Numbered from the stretch's first letter, positions 23,378-35,977 are shown. The stretch is DNA of 64,000 nucleotides from Rhexocercosporidium sp. MPI-PUGE-AT-0058 (GCA_020746875.1 JAGTJL010000003.1:1116001-1180000), one strand, 5' to 3'. Numbers and translations are program-made. Notes: generated by a model not told the origin, from the sequence alone.

Positions 23378-25805
23378 ATGAATTCTTTCAGTGCTCGACG
23401 ACTTTCACCCATCCACGATCTCCATGACCAAGAAACGGACGCTGGTGCAGAAGTAAGGGACATTCCATTCTACCGACCCCCACGCACTTCCTCCCGGAAA
23501 GACGCCTCGGGAAACTTGAAGAAGCCGGAGCAAGCGTATCCCATACCACATACACGCGACCTGGAAGCATTGATCGCATCCCCGCCTCGTTCTCCATTGC
23601 ACATTGCATTCGAATACAAGTAAGTTTGGGGTTTGACTAACATCGGCAATCTTGCTGATTTGGCCCTAGCGGCAGCAAGGTGATTGACTTTGCACCTCTC
23701 CGCAATACATCATCACACGAATCCCAAGGACAAGAAGTGGAGGAACAACCAGAAGAAATGATGGACCGATTAGACCTCGTCGAGCCCCCCGATTCAAGAT
23801 CAGAGTCGAGATCCGAACCCAGAGAAGATGTGAGAGGAGAGGCCAGAGGAGAATCCAGAGCAGGTGGCAGAAAGGCTCATCATCGAGCAAACGCAATGCC
23901 TTCTATACCATCTCCTTCCACAGAGGGCTCTGCAACTCGATCAGCTTCTGGCACTTCTGACAGATCCTCATATCAGACGAATGGCACTTCCCTTCCACCT
24001 CTCCAGCAGAAAGGTGCCGACGAACATGATCAGTTAGAGCCATTGGACGAGGAGGATCTTGCCCCTGGTTCGTTCGATTTAGTCGCAACAGCACCAGACG
24101 GAATCAAGCCATATTCCCTAGAGACCAGATCGGAACAGCTTTTTTCGACTGAGCATCTCCAGGTCATTTTTAACGATCCGTCACTTCTCCTCCGATTCAC
24201 AGCCTTCCTCAGTTCGCATAGACAGGCCTCTATTCCCATTCTAATCTACTATTTGGACGCGATGAAGGCATTGAAGGCAATTAGCTATTCGAATGCAATT
24301 GCTGAGGCATTGGAGCCAATCACTGGATATGATTTCACCGCCGCCGAGACTTCCAAGACGATCAATAGTGCATTAGAGGAGAAAGCTACCCAGGCGTTCG
24401 GGGTCCTTGTCCGCGAAGATTTGCCCGCCTATATCACGCACATCTATCTGCAGACTGTCAGTTTGTCAATTCAACGTAGAATCACTGGAACTCTGCCATC
24501 AAACCTTAGGGAGGCTTCAGAAGGTCTTGCAGAAGTCTTTTGTCTAACGGATCCCTCAAGACCTGACAATCCGATTGTATTTGCATCTGAAGGTAGGCTC
24601 CAAGTCGCTTTGGTAGGACTTTGCTAATACTCGAACAGAATTCCATAGGACGACCCAGTACGGCATGTCGTATGTCATTGGCCGCAATTGTCGATTCCTT
24701 CAGGGGCCAAAGACGAATCCTTTCAGTGTCCGGAGACTTCGGGAGAAGATCGACGCTGGTGTGGAGCATTGTGAGGTCTTCCTCAATTAGTAAGTGCTCT
24801 CCCTCTAGTATAACATCCGACAAATCCTCATCATGCGACAGTCGACGTGATGGCTCACCATTCATGAATCTTCTCATGTGTGCCCCTCTTTGTGACAGCC
24901 GAGGTACGATCCGATACTTCATTGGCGCTCAAGTCGATGTTTCTGGTTTGGTCAAAGAGTGTTCAGATCTGGAATCTCTTCGACGTGTTGTGATCATGGC
25001 AGAAGAAGATGAAAACCGTAACCCCCGTGACGACCTCGAATACGTTGCGGAGACTTCGGCTCCGAAGGATGAGTTTCAAGAGCTTAGCGAGATGCTCAAC
25101 CTTCAAGAACTGGACACGGTCCGAAGATGGGGAGGTAGAATGCACAAGGAGACACAAGAAGAGACCCAAGATACCAATTTCAAAACCGGAAATTGGGGAA
25201 AGCCCCGCCTCTTGATCAACTCGACCAGTCCTGATGGGCCGGGTTCTTTCAACAAACCTTCATCGCTTGGAAACGGTCGTCTTAGTGGCATTTATGAAAA
25301 CTACCTCCTAGTCCGGCCTTACCCAAGTTTGCGAATTCTTTTTGCAAGTCCTAGTCTTCGAGTGCCTGGTATCTTGCAGAGCCCTTTCATGGCCAAGATT
25401 GGTGGATCGAACCGTGTCCGGGAGGAATTGACGCAAGCATTGGCAGATGGCCGAGGCGTTACTGCAAAGGTCAAATGGGTATCCAAATCAGATCTCGAGG
25501 GAAGAAACAGGTGGATTCATTGCACACCTTTGATCGGAAGCAATGGTGCTATTGGTGTCTGGATGGTTGTTATTGTGGATGATGAGGCTTCGACATCCGC
25601 CGAAAAGCGATTCAAGATGGCGCCACCCGTCGATCCTAAGTTCGGCCGCTCTATCCCTGCTCACAAGGACGATAGTGGCAGTCTCCGAGATTTCGCCATG
25701 ATGCATGGCTCGAGGCGTATGAATGGAGATTTCCGTGACAACAGTTCACTTGTGAGCCACCAAGAGACGGAGAGAAGTGCGAGTCCGTACTCTTTGAGGA
25801 TTTAA
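23378..25805 (+). CDS. RGS-LOV blue-light photoreceptor (BcLOV4-like), 759 aa
   Basis: Exons 23378-23619, 23670-24592, 24639-24789 and 24842-25805 give 759 aa. Residues 1-220 are a polar, acidic, disordered leader. Residues about 232-360 (EQLFSTEHLQVIFNDPSLLLRFTAFL onward) match a fungal RGS domain. They run directly into a LOV domain: FCLTDPSRPDNPIVFASEEFHRTTQYG, then GRNCRFLQG with the flavin-adduct cysteine at about residue 406, then a downstream FMNLLMCAPL strand and IRYFIGAQVDVSG. The C-terminal about 300 residues form the conserved region found after LOV in this family, including YLLVRPYPSLRILFASPSLR. RGS-LOV proteins from Botrytis bind FMN and move to the plasma membrane in blue light through lipid contact of the LOV-adjacent linker. 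All core LOV motif residues are present, so a working photosensor is expected. RGS activity toward G-alpha is not proven. Confidence 0.9.
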
Positions 25806-26476
25806 GTTGGGAAAATTGCCTTGACAGAAGAGGAGAAAAAGTTGTAATGATTTAAGTAGGTGTTAATTTGTTTCACTCGTACGGGTGGTTGTTTTTTGGG
25901 GGGTGGCGGCTATTGCTCCTCACGCGTCTTTGCACGGGAAAGGACGTGTTATACCGTATGGCGTTGATGGCTGTTAAGTATTTGCTATTATGTCGGTTTT
26001 GCGAGGAGCAACAGGACAGACTGAACCTCAGGGCTATTCTTATGTAGACAGAAAGGGCTTCATTTACATAGACGGAGCGTTGCTGATATCAAAATACTAT
26101 GTGGTTTTATTATGCAGTCTCTTGAGATCTGTGAGGACTGAGCAACGATGATGGAATTTTTTGGGGGCGCCTCTTGCTGAATAGATACCGCTGTAATTGG
26201 GAAGTAGGTAGATTCCTGAGCGGCACTTCACGACATTCGGTGGTGTACGTCAAAGTTCATTTTAATCCTCGCCTCTGGCACGGCTCGACTGGGTTTCCAC
26301 GAAATTTCGAGAGACATGTACAGTACTACTGTACTCACAGGCGGCAAGTGCAGGAACAATGCCTAGCAGATAATTCATTTCATATTCTTCATAAATCTCA
26401 TTACCGAATAGTTCCACGACCTCATCATACCACATCATGTCTCACCACATAACATCACACCACACTCGCCTAGTGC
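25806..26476. other. intergenic region between convergent genes
   Basis: 3' regions of the RGS-LOV gene (plus) and the GH32 gene (minus). It contains a perfect 17-bp palindrome around 26315-26332 (GTACAGTA-C-TACTGTAC) and CA-rich ACCACATC repeats at about 26420-26465. No gene seen. Confidence 0.5.
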
Positions 26477-28715
26477 TCAAAAGCCTCTCCTCACAACCTG
26501 CGTCCCATTCCCACTCCCCCCCACATTCCCATACACAATCCCATCCTCACTCGCCTGTCCCTCCCACGTACTCTTCAGTCCCCAAACGCCCACACTCACC
26601 GTGCTCCCCTCGGGCATCTCCCCGGCCCTCACCTCAACCGTATCCAGCACGCCCTCGGGAAAGAACGTCACCGTCGCGCTATTCCTACCTCCGTCCAGGA
26701 AGGCCTCGATGATACTCCTATCGATGACGCCTTCGAGCGAGAAGGTGCCGTCGGCGTTGAGCGGGTTCCCGACGGAGAATCGATCGGTGAAGAAAGGGTT
26801 CGTGTGCGAGAAGGGGGTCAGGATGTTGGAGCGCGTGATGTAGAAGGGGTTGTCGCCGGAGAAGTAGAAGCCCAGGGAGATGGACTCGCGGGTGGCGGAG
26901 GAGGAGAAGGTTAGGTTCAGGGTGCTGTATTGGGGGATCTTGGAGAGTGCTGGGAGCGAGGTGACGTTGATGCTGAAGTACAGGGCGCCGGAGGGGATGG
27001 TGGTGTAGGAGGTGATCAGGGAGGTGTTGCCGAGGGAGGGGGAGGAGAGGAGGGGCGTGCTGGCGTTGAGGAGGAGGGGGGTGAGGTCGTAGGGTTGCGT
27101 CACGAATGCCCAGCCTGTGCGGGTTGCGTTGCGGATTAGGTGGCTGCGGCGGGGGAGGGACATGGCTGAGCGCCAGCCTTCTTCCGGGCCGGTGGGGACG
27201 GATTGGGAGTATTGCCAGTTGGAAGACCATGCTGTGGTTGGAGTTAGTGATGTGAAATTTTTTTTTATAGTTTGGGAGTTGTGAGGATAGTGTAGAGGAG
27301 GATTCTGGTTGGCGAGGGGCGTGATGTTTGCAAGCAGGGAGGGGCATAGAACAACAAGCTTGAAACGAAGCGAAGCGAAGCTTGTAGCGAGATTCCGAAA
27401 AGAGGGGTGTAGACTGAGAGGAACGAAGAGTAGGATGGTGCACATACCAATGAACACGGGGTCTTCTGACTCGGGTACTCCGTAGAAGAACTGCCCGGCG
27501 TAATTGTCTTTCCCGAAATCGGCGATGCGAGCGGCGGCGTCGACGGCTGTGAAGTGTGTTCCGTTGAAGGTGCCGGGGAAGTATTCGGTTATGGAACCAC
27601 CGAGTGGGGCACCTGGGTTAACTGGGGAGAGGAATGTTAGTATGGGTTTGGAGTGGAGGGGAGGGGTGGGAAGAAGTGCTGGAGGCGCCGAGTGTTGATG
27701 TTGATGTAGATGTTGAGTCGGGGAAATGTCACGAGGGCAGGACAGAAAACTCAAATATAAGCACTCACTACTAATAGCCATAAGCCACATGGAATCCTCC
27801 CCTCTCACAGGCATCGACACCAAGTTCGGGCACTCGTACTGTAAGCCCAAGAGTCCTTGACTCGTGAAGTTCGAAGCGTGAGTCCAGGATTTCAGATCTG
27901 GGGAAGTGAAGATCCCAATGACGAATTCTTGTGCGTAGGCGATCACCATCACCCAATGGTCTTCGAACCAAATTACTTTTGGGTCGCGGAATTGATTTGA
28001 TGGTGGGGAGGCTCGAAGCACGGGGTTGGATGTGTAGTTTGTGAACGTGTACTGGGGAGAGTCAGTTTACAATTCATGGTGGGGAATTGGGATTTGGATG
28101 ATGATAAATGTAGGATCAAATATGATCCGAGATCTTTGAGAGAAGTAAGTGAGAACATGTACATACACCTCCATCGAATGAGTAAGCAATCTCTTGCGTT
28201 TGCTCGGCCGCCGTGTTCAATGTGTAGATAGCAACTACACCGTTGCTTTGGTTGGGGAAGAATCCAGACGTGTTGTTGCTATCGATCACGATGCTGCCAG
28301 AGAAGATCTGAGAGTCTGGCGTGGCGAAGATGGCGATCTTCTCGTTTTGCCATGTGTATAGATCTTTGGATGTGGCATGACCCCAGTGTTGGTTACCAGC
28401 TACTGTGGCGGTGGGATTGTCTAGGTGGGGAGGTTAGTGTTTGGCTTCATTGGGGCAAGGGAGGCTTAATGGAGGCTCACATTGGTAGTACAAGTGCCAG
28501 GTTCCATTGCCGTCGAGGAAGCAACCGTTGGGATCGTTCATGAAGTTGATGGGCGGCGAGAAATGAATTTGCGGTCTCCATTTTCCGCTGTAGTCACCTG
28601 GTACAGGTGCATCCGTAGGAACTCCAGCATCGAATGCTGTAGTAGATGGAACAAGAGCAGTGGATGAATTCTGTGCAACTGCCAAAGCAGCAAAGGCAAG
28701 ACCGAGAAACAACAT
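26477..28715 (-). CDS. secreted GH32 beta-fructofuranosidase (invertase/fructanase type), 566 aa
   Basis: Five exons on the minus strand: 28715-28481, 28420-28167, 28051-27769, 27621-27448 and 27231-26477, giving 566 aa. The N-terminus ([15 protein letters not shown]) is a signal peptide. All three catalytic GH32 motifs are present: FMNDPNG with the nucleophile Asp at about residue 61, FRDP with the transition-state Asp at about 186, and YECP with the acid/base Glu at about 236. [23 protein letters not shown] is the conserved end of the propeller, and a beta-sandwich module with [12 protein letters not shown] follows. The length matches fungal extracellular invertases and exo-inulinases. The enzyme should release fructose from sucrose or fructans outside the cell or in the wall. 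Which substrate dominates cannot be told from sequence. Several N-glycosylation sequons support secretion. Every exon joint is in phase. Confidence 0.93.
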
Positions 28716-30347
28716 GACGATTGAGATTGGCTGGTTTGGGTTCTTGTGAACTGGAGAGGCACTTTCTCCTTGGGATATACCAGCTTTATAGTTTTCTGGC
28801 TGCAATCCTGTGCCTTCTCGGCCCAAGCAGCTACCGTCTTCCATGCAGTAGCTTTCAACAAGGTCAAGGTTTTTCTTTTACTTTTCTCCACATCTGGCTA
28901 GCATATGGGGTTGACCAAGGAGGAGGCACTTGACAGCTCCATCCCCGAATCTCCAGATTCCCCTCACTGGGCTCACTGCGGGGTTTGGGACGGGAGTCTT
29001 CACCAGTAGGAAGGGCGGGATCTTCTGACAAGCGGGGAGAAAAGCTCGGAGCGGCTCCAAAAGTTGCAAGCAGACGTCGATGACTAGGAAGCATCGGACC
29101 GACAGTAACGACGAACCCATCGGACGTCTGTGGTGCGTCAGGGACCATGCCGGGTGAACTAAGGTAAACTCATCACTGAACGGCGCACCGTCATCGCGGC
29201 TGAACTTTTCGGGTGAATTATTCTCATGGCAGCATGGCCTCGATGCCGGAAAGCTTGGCTCAATGTCTAAGGGAGGTACTTATGGAGAGGCGGCGGCGGC
29301 AGCTATACGGATTTCATTCTCTGACAGAAGTCCGGGACTTTTCAACTATGAAACTCATAACAGCGGCAACAGATCCGCGAAACTACAGAAACCCCATAAT
29401 AATTGTCGCGATGTTGTTGTGAGCATTTACTGTTGTTGTCGTCTACCGTAGAGCTCTTTACGCGCTCGAGATAACCTCATCCAATCATTCCATCTCTGCG
29501 ACCCCTGAGTCCAGCCTCCACCACTCGGAAGAAGGCCTGTCGCGTCTCGATTCTCCTTCTCCTTCATAACAAAGAGCCACAGGGAGGAGCCGATGAAACG
29601 GTTATTACTACATCCGGCATTTGTTTTGATCTGGCCTTGCATTGACCTTCGCCCTGAGAGCCAAAGTCGCGATGTAGAGCGCGACGTGAGGTCTACTTGG
29701 GGGTCTCTGGTAGCTGCACCGTAGTGGAGAGGGATGTTGAGCGTGGTTAGGACTCCCTAGACTTTGTGCTCCTTCTTTCTTCTTCTTCATTGCAACTTTT
29801 CAACAATATAATTCGACTTTAAGTGTTGTTCTGGCTGTTCGAAAGTGAACTTCATCGTGAATTGGACGGCAGCTGAAAGTTGGGGGGCGCTTACACTCAA
29901 TTCGGCTTAGCGCGAGGCTATTTGGACTGTTCACGACTCCCCTTACAATTGTCAAGCTCCCGCTTCGAGAGCAACAACAGTTAACAACACTCAATTCAAA
30001 ACCTCGAGGACGACGGCTGTTGCGCGTGGTGGAAAGCTTTTCATCGTCAGTCTTGCAGAGAATGCAATCGTGAAGAAGGCTGGGAGGAACAATTACCATC
30101 GCTTGGACCGAAATACAGAAGCGATTGCGGTGGCAGGGCAACAATTGATTGTCAATAACAACACCTCTCGTCGACATAACCGGCGCACGGCGACAGCTTT
30201 GCATTGCTGATAGCTTCGAACCTTTTGGACGGTACATTTGGTCAAGATCGAATCGTCGACCGTTGTAGAACCGCGCCAGACCTGAGGTCGAGATCCGGAC
30301 GGGTTTATCGCACCCCACACCTCCTGCCTCAATCGACAAACAACATC
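28716..30347. other. intergenic region between divergent GH32 and CDH1 genes
   Basis: Upstream DNA of two divergent genes. Pyrimidine- and AAC-rich sequence from about 29760 to 30345 probably includes the CDH1 leader. I see no gene or strong repeat. Confidence 0.4.
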
Positions 30348-32427
30348 ATGGGGGTCCAAGAAGAGCTGTTCAGCTCTGGGATCTCTCGCGCGCATATTGC
30401 GAAAGCTTCGAATTCCTTGAGCACACCGCCTGTGGCCACTCCACCCCGCAGTACAACCCCTCCTCCAGCGGGTGAGAAGAGGAAGTCAGATCGGAAACCA
30501 GCAGAAGAGAATGCGCGATATGGTAGAGCGTCTGGAACACCTGGTGCAGAGGCGGTTGATCCAAATGCTTTGAGCAAGGCGCTTTTGAAAGAATTCGAGG
30601 ATGCTGGGAGACAACGAGATGTAACACCTGGGGGAAGTCCAAGCAGAAAGCGTCAGCGGGTGTACGGTGACAGGTGAGAGAATTTTCATTTCTGTAGAGG
30701 GGTGGATGGGGGATTCGAGATAGGAGCTGGAAAGACGGCCAATGTGAGCGTGTGGTATCCTGGGTTGATCTGAGGAGAACGAGATACCTCACGCTTGTAG
30801 CTAGAGTCTTCTGGTTTTGCGAGTCACGAGAAGAATTGGGAGCAAACAATTGCTAACTTTACTAGATTTATTCCAAATCGTGAAGGACAGGATCTCCAAG
30901 CCAGCTTCAGTTTACTTCATGACGATGGATCGCCTGCAACACCCTCCAAACAGAAGAAGCGTACTCCTCATGGCGAGCTTCATTTTCAAAAGAGTAAGCA
31001 AGAGCTGGAATCTGTATAATCGTGCCAGTACTGACTCGACCTCTCCAGCGGAAGAAGCAAATCGAACATTTTCAACGTTACTTCGACATGAGATCTTCGA
31101 TACGACAATTCCTCAACCTACGCCTCCAGATCTTTCACCAGATCCTAACTTGTTGCCGTCCTCTCACTCTACGACTATTCATGACCCGACACGATCACAT
31201 ACGCCTCCTAATAACTCATCTAATACGTCCCTTCCAGCTTCCATGACACCCTCAACTCCCCACAAGAATCTATTTACATACATGTCACCGAGGCATCACA
31301 CCAACATTGCCGGACATCCTACACCTTCAAGAACCCCTCAAAGCCGGCATGGACCCCATCTGGACTCGAGATCAGAACTTTACAGTCTTTCTCCTGTACG
31401 ACTTGGTAGCCAGCAAATGTTGTTAAGTCCAAGAAAACAGCCCCGCGCTGTCAGCAAAGTACCCTACAAGGTTCTGGATGCACCGGATTTGGCAGACGAT
31501 TTCTATCTCAATCTTGTAGATTGGGGTAGCAGCAATGTACTTGGTGTAGGACTGGGAAGCTGTGTGTACATGTGGAATTCACAGTCTGGTCGAGTCAATA
31601 AGCTATGCGAGCTCCAGGATGATACAGTCACTAGCGTGTCTTGGATCCAAAGAGGCTCTCACATTGCCATCGGAACTGGAAAAGGGCTTGTTCAGATTTG
31701 GGATGCCGAAAAAGTGCGACGGTTGAGGACTATGACTGGCCATACAGCACGAGTTGGAGCTCTCGCTTGGAACGATCACATCCTCACATCTGGCTCCCGT
31801 GATCGCTTAATATACCACCGCGATGTTCGAGCACCAGATCAATGGCTTCGAAAGCTAGTCGGACACAAGCAAGAGGTTTGTGGACTACGGTGGAACTGTG
31901 AAGACGGGCAACTTGCTTCAGGTGGCAACGACAATAAGCTGATGGTTTGGGACAAATTGAACGAGACTCCTCTCTGGAAATTCGGTGATCACACCGCCGC
32001 TGTGAAAGCTATTGCCTGGTCTCCTCATCAACGTGGGCTTCTGGCATCAGGAGGAGGAACAGCAGACCGAAGGATCATTTTCCATGACACATTACGTGGC
32101 ACCGTCGTCAACGAAATCGATACTGGATCGCAAGTATGCAACCTCGCCTGGAGCAAGAATAGCAACGAGATTGTCAGCACGCACGGCTACTCTCAGAATC
32201 AAATAGTGGTGTGGAAATACCCCAGCATGACCCAAGTCGTCAGCTTGACAGGCCATACCTACCGTGTCTTGTACCTGGCAATGAGTCCCGATGGACGAGT
32301 TGTGGTAACTGGTGCTGGCGACGAGACTCTACGCTTCTGGAATGTCTTTGGGAGGAAGCCCGGCCAAAGAGAGGAGGGTGATGCAGGAGGTGGAGGAAAG
32401 CTCGGGGACTGGGGTGTAATTAGATGA
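30348..32427 (+). CDS. CDH1: Cdh1/Hct1 (fizzy-related) activator of the APC/C, 610 aa
   Basis: Exons 30348-30673, 30866-30993 and 31049-32427 give 610 aa. The protein recruits substrates to the anaphase-promoting complex in late mitosis and G1. The C-box DRFIPNR lies at about residues 108-114, split by intron 1. WD40 repeats start at about residue 292 with KVLDAPDLADDFYLNLVDWG, the wording typical of Cdh1 rather than Cdc20, and the blades end in WD/WN dipeptides. The protein ends in GVIR; the last two residues are the IR tail that docks on the APC/C. The N-terminal 290 residues hold many SP and TP sites (TPPRSTTPPP, TPGGSPSRKR, SLSPVRLG, LLSPRKQ), as expected for CDK inhibition of Cdh1. Intron 1 is 192 nt, longer than its neighbours. 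The gene is divergent from GH32 and convergent with GPC1. Confidence 0.94.
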
Positions 32428-33418
32428 GATGCATCATGATATCTTGGCTTTGCACGCATTGCAAGTGATAAAATCATACACGGACGAGTTATTATCTGGG
32501 GACGGAGAGGCAAGGGGTGGAATGGAGCGAACTGATCTTTCAAGCAAGCATGGCTGGCGTTTTCGGAATGTGCTAATACGGTACTGGAACAATGGGTACA
32601 CTATGGGACAAGGTTCTGGTTCTGGTCTGGTCTGGTGTGGTCTGGTCTGGTCACAATTACGCATTTTCACGAATCGAACAAGGGAGCGAGCGGGCGAGCA
32701 AGTGGGCGGTCTCCTTTAGTCTGGTAGGACTTATTTTTGGGAACTATGTGCTGCGGTTGCTTTGCATACATGGATGGATGGTATGGAAGCAGCGCAATGA
32801 AAAAAGGAAACATATGTGGATGCCGTAGCCACTTTATCATGAGGGCTTGGCTGGTATAAATGGCATAATGGCTAGATGGATGCATGGATCTGGTTCTCTC
32901 TCCTTAGCTATGCATAGCATACGCCACACCTTTGTATTGGGAGCAGCTGTTTGCTTGCTTTACTTTGAGGGTTGTAACTAAGCTTGCTGCCAATTACATA
33001 ATCTCAACTACTTAGAGATGATATGCTCGAGATTTGTGGTGTGGCTTGCTTGTGAGCGGATGAAAATCCGAAGATTGAAATGTGACAAGTGTGATTCAAT
33101 TGAAGTGAAAGTGATTCTTGGAATTAATGTAAATCCCATCCATTCATTCAAACAAAACAGAGCTTAAGCGAAACGAAGACCGGACGCCGTGGTATATCCT
33201 CCCTCCCGTTCTCATGCTGAACCCAACCATTCCCAGCCCCAAATAAATCAAATCAATGGCAGTTGACCCCGCCCTCGACTACCCCATGAGGGGGCCGAAT
33301 CAAAAAAAGATGCAGAAGCTAAGCGCTTCGTCTGAAGGCAATTTGGTCCACTAAAACACAGTATAGCAACGCCTGCTCATATCAAACAAAACGATAGTGA
33401 GTAATGATAAACCCCCAG
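32428..33418. other. intergenic region between convergent CDH1 and GPC1
   Basis: 3' flanks of two convergent genes. It contains a TGGTC/TGGTT run at about 32610-32652 and a GGATGGATGG run near 32770. No gene seen. Confidence 0.5.
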
Positions 33419-35023
33419 TCATTGTGGTAATTCTCCAACCTTACGCTCACGGGCAACGTCCTTCGCTCCACCATCCATATCCATACCGGAGCTTCCAATC
33501 TGTTCGTTCAACAATGGGATCCTATCCACGCTGCTGCGTCTAGCATGGTCCTTCGTTGCTTCGCCATCACTCTCCAGCACAGCACCTAACTCAGCAGCTC
33601 CATCCACCCTAGGTGTCATGAGAGGCGAAGTCATCATATCTGGACTATTCTGCCACTTCAAGACCTCCTTTCTCATAGCCTCTAGCTCATTCTGGAAACG
33701 GTTCCCGAACACGTCGATGTAATATGTCGCGCCGTTATACACGGACCAGCAGAATACAGCCATCAGGAAACTGGCCGATGCGTAGCGGTACCAGAACCAT
33801 ATTGGGCAGGGCAGCATCGTGGCTACGGCGTACGAGTATTGGATGAGCATGAATGCTGGTTCTTGGAGGGAGTTGGGGAGGGAGAGGACGAGCTTGCCGA
33901 TCCAGGCTTTGGCGTAGGATTTTCGGAGCCAGGTGAAGGAAGTTGGGCGTCCGGCGGCGATCTTCTCGCGGCGCCGGACGGTGATGAGGAAGTGGTACGA
34001 TAGTTGCCAGACGGCGTAGGGGATCGTGGACCAGAGTGTCATGGCTAAGAGGCCGTAATGGGTCTTTGAGCCTGGTGGTGAGGTCTTGATCGTCCAGATT
34101 GCGGGGAAGCGGTCTTGTTGGTGGGCTGGAGAGAGGAGATGGACGAGACAATGCAGAGTCACGCAGGGCATGATGTGGATGAATAGACTGGTGACTTTGT
34201 CAAAACTGTGGAAGACCATGCTATTCCTCCACATCGCTATGGCGATTGCGTTGTTTCCGAAGGCCAGGCAGTAAGTGCTGATGAACAGACGCTTCGAGTT
34301 GGGGAAGAACCATATGGTAAGTACACACATAAAGTTGACGAAGTAGCAGAGATCGGCCAAGAAATAGTGGTATCCACGTTTGTGATATGTGTAATATCGG
34401 ATAGGCATGAAATAGAGAAGTTGCGCTGTGTACCAGTAGTGAAAGAACTGGGGATATCCTCCGATCAGATATCCACTGATGAGGACATTGAGAACACCGC
34501 AAATAAACGAGATCTTCTCTCGAGCTGTGACGAGCTTCGTATCGTTCCATCGTCTCCCGAGTCTGTCAACGTTCTCACGCATCTTCTTCCTGTATCTCTC
34601 CAACTGTTCATCTGCCGTGGGAACTCGTCGTCGCCACTGCTCCACCACGCGATCCTTTGCGTAAGAGCCTCGTGTCTTTAAAGCATCGCGTTGCTTTCGA
34701 ACTTTGTCGGTTTGTGCTGATATGTTCCGTTGAAGCTTTTCCAGCTGCTGAGGAAGAGCAAAGTTATCTAGCAGATCGAAGACCGTAAGTCTCTCCAGTG
34801 GCGGAAATGCCTCCCAATCCTCCTGATATGACGAACTCCCGGAGAAGGAGGGGTTTCGTGACAGCCGTGGGCTGCCTGGAGTAGAAGCAGACATGAGAGG
34901 TGTCTTGCTCCCATCAGGCGGAGAAGAGCCAGTCGAGGAGCTCTGCACGCGAGATAACTCTGGCGACAGTCTGCCACTGTCTATGGCTTGCTCGGAGCCT
35001 GGTATGGGAATGGGTTCCGACAT
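33419..35023 (-). CDS. GPC1: glycerophosphocholine acyltransferase Gpc1 (DUF2838 family), 534 aa
   Basis: Single exon. I place the start at MSEPIPIPGSEQ (35023) rather than the longer open frame to 35194, whose first 57 residues lack homology-like character. The family acylates glycerophosphocholine with acyl-CoA to give lysophosphatidylcholine, part of phosphatidylcholine remodelling in the ER. The N-terminal 110 residues are polar and Ser/Pro-rich. A coiled-coil-like basic stretch (LEKLQRNISAQTDKVRKQRD) follows. The conserved core begins at RRWNDTKLVTAREKISFICG and contains HYWYTAQLLYFMPIRYYTYHKRGYHYF split over several membrane helices, then FGNNAIAIAMWRNSMVFHSFDKVTSLFIHIMP, the signature of the family. 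About eight membrane segments are visible. The C-terminal tail is acidic and Ser-rich. The protein is somewhat longer than the yeast protein because of its N-terminal extension. Confidence 0.9.
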   Translation of the reverse strand: MSEPIPIPGSEQAIDSGRLSPELSRVQSSSTGSSPPDGSKTPLMSASTPGSPRLSRNPSFSGSSSYQEDWEAFPPLERLTVFDLLDNFALPQQLEKLQRNISAQTDKVRKQRDALKTRGSYAKDRVVEQWRRRVPTADEQLERYRKKMRENVDRLGRRWNDTKLVTAREKISFICGVLNVLISGYLIGGYPQFFHYWYTAQLLYFMPIRYYTYHKRGYHYFLADLCYFVNFMCVLTIWFFPNSKRLFISTYCLAFGNNAIAIAMWRNSMVFHSFDKVTSLFIHIMPCVTLHCLVHLLSPAHQQDRFPAIWTIKTSPPGSKTHYGLLAMTLWSTIPYAVWQLSYHFLITVRRREKIAAGRPTSFTWLRKSYAKAWIGKLVLSLPNSLQEPAFMLIQYSYAVATMLPCPIWFWYRYASASFLMAVFCWSVYNGATYYIDVFGNRFQNELEAMRKEVLKWQNSPDMMTSPLMTPRVDGAAELGAVLESDGEATKDHARRSSVDRIPLLNEQIGSSGMDMDGGAKDVARERKVGELPQ

Positions 35024-35977
35024 TTCGAATATAGTACGGTTGTGGACGGTGGATGAAGAAACTCCAAATGAGACCCTTCGCAGAAGACTGCCTCCTCTTA
35101 AAACTAAACCGTCAGCCATGAGTTCTGATTTGCTTCTAGAGCATGCAAATGGAAGAGCGGAAGAAGTGCATCTATACACGAAAGCCTTGTGCATCAGCTA
35201 CTTACCTCGGACTGGAATCTGAGTAAGGTCGTTGGTTCTAACGTCGAGTGGGCTGCTCAAGTGATCCGAGGCGCAACCCGCATGTGGACAAAAAATGCGG
35301 TAACTCGAGTCCACAGCCAAGAGAGAATAGAGAGGCTAGAGCGGATGACACTGCGTTGGAGAGCAGACGGTTGCGCGTGGGTGAGTGCGAAATCTACGCG
35401 TAAGTGGTTGAAATCGTGCAGTTGAAGGTCGTGAGGGAATGGTTGGCTCAGAATCGTCTATTGCGGCTGTTTTAGACTCGACGTCTTGCGGATCAGGCAA
35501 AACATTAAATCATAAACCCTGTAGTTGGAGGAAAGATGCTCTCTGTGCGAGACCTCAGATGAAAGATGGTGGTTGGGATTTTACCGCGAGATGTGTCATG
35601 AAAGTCACAAGCTGGCAGGTAAGGTTTCAGTCCCTACATTTCATTGTATTGCACTCTCAAGCTCTGGCAGGTCTCCGTCATCCCGCAGCGGAGTCCACCA
35701 AAATGTCCCGGAGATTACCCGGCACGTGACCCTAGCAATTGACCTCCAGCGCGAACCTTTGGGACGCGCATCGCGACTTCCTGGTGGACTACTCTCCTGA
35801 CTGCATCAACAACCCCTCACCTTTGACAACAGCCTCTGAGTGGATTCCAGATCAGCAACATCAGACTGCACTTCAATGCGCCAAAGCAAAACAATACCTC
35901 GACTGTAATCACTTCATCCCACAATCTCCTCGGCGCGCGCGCCCCTCTTTCCAAAGCGCCAACGCGTCGAAATCAAG
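35024..35977. promoter_or_regulatory. shared divergent promoter region of GPC1 and SMC1
   Basis: 954 bp separate two divergent starts. The SMC1-proximal 250 bp are C-rich with CAAC and CCTC runs, common before fungal housekeeping starts. I see no single decisive site. Confidence 0.35.

Noticed and set aside
26601..27139. Plus-strand frames opposite GH32
   Set aside because: GC-rich antisense shadows of the GH32 exon.
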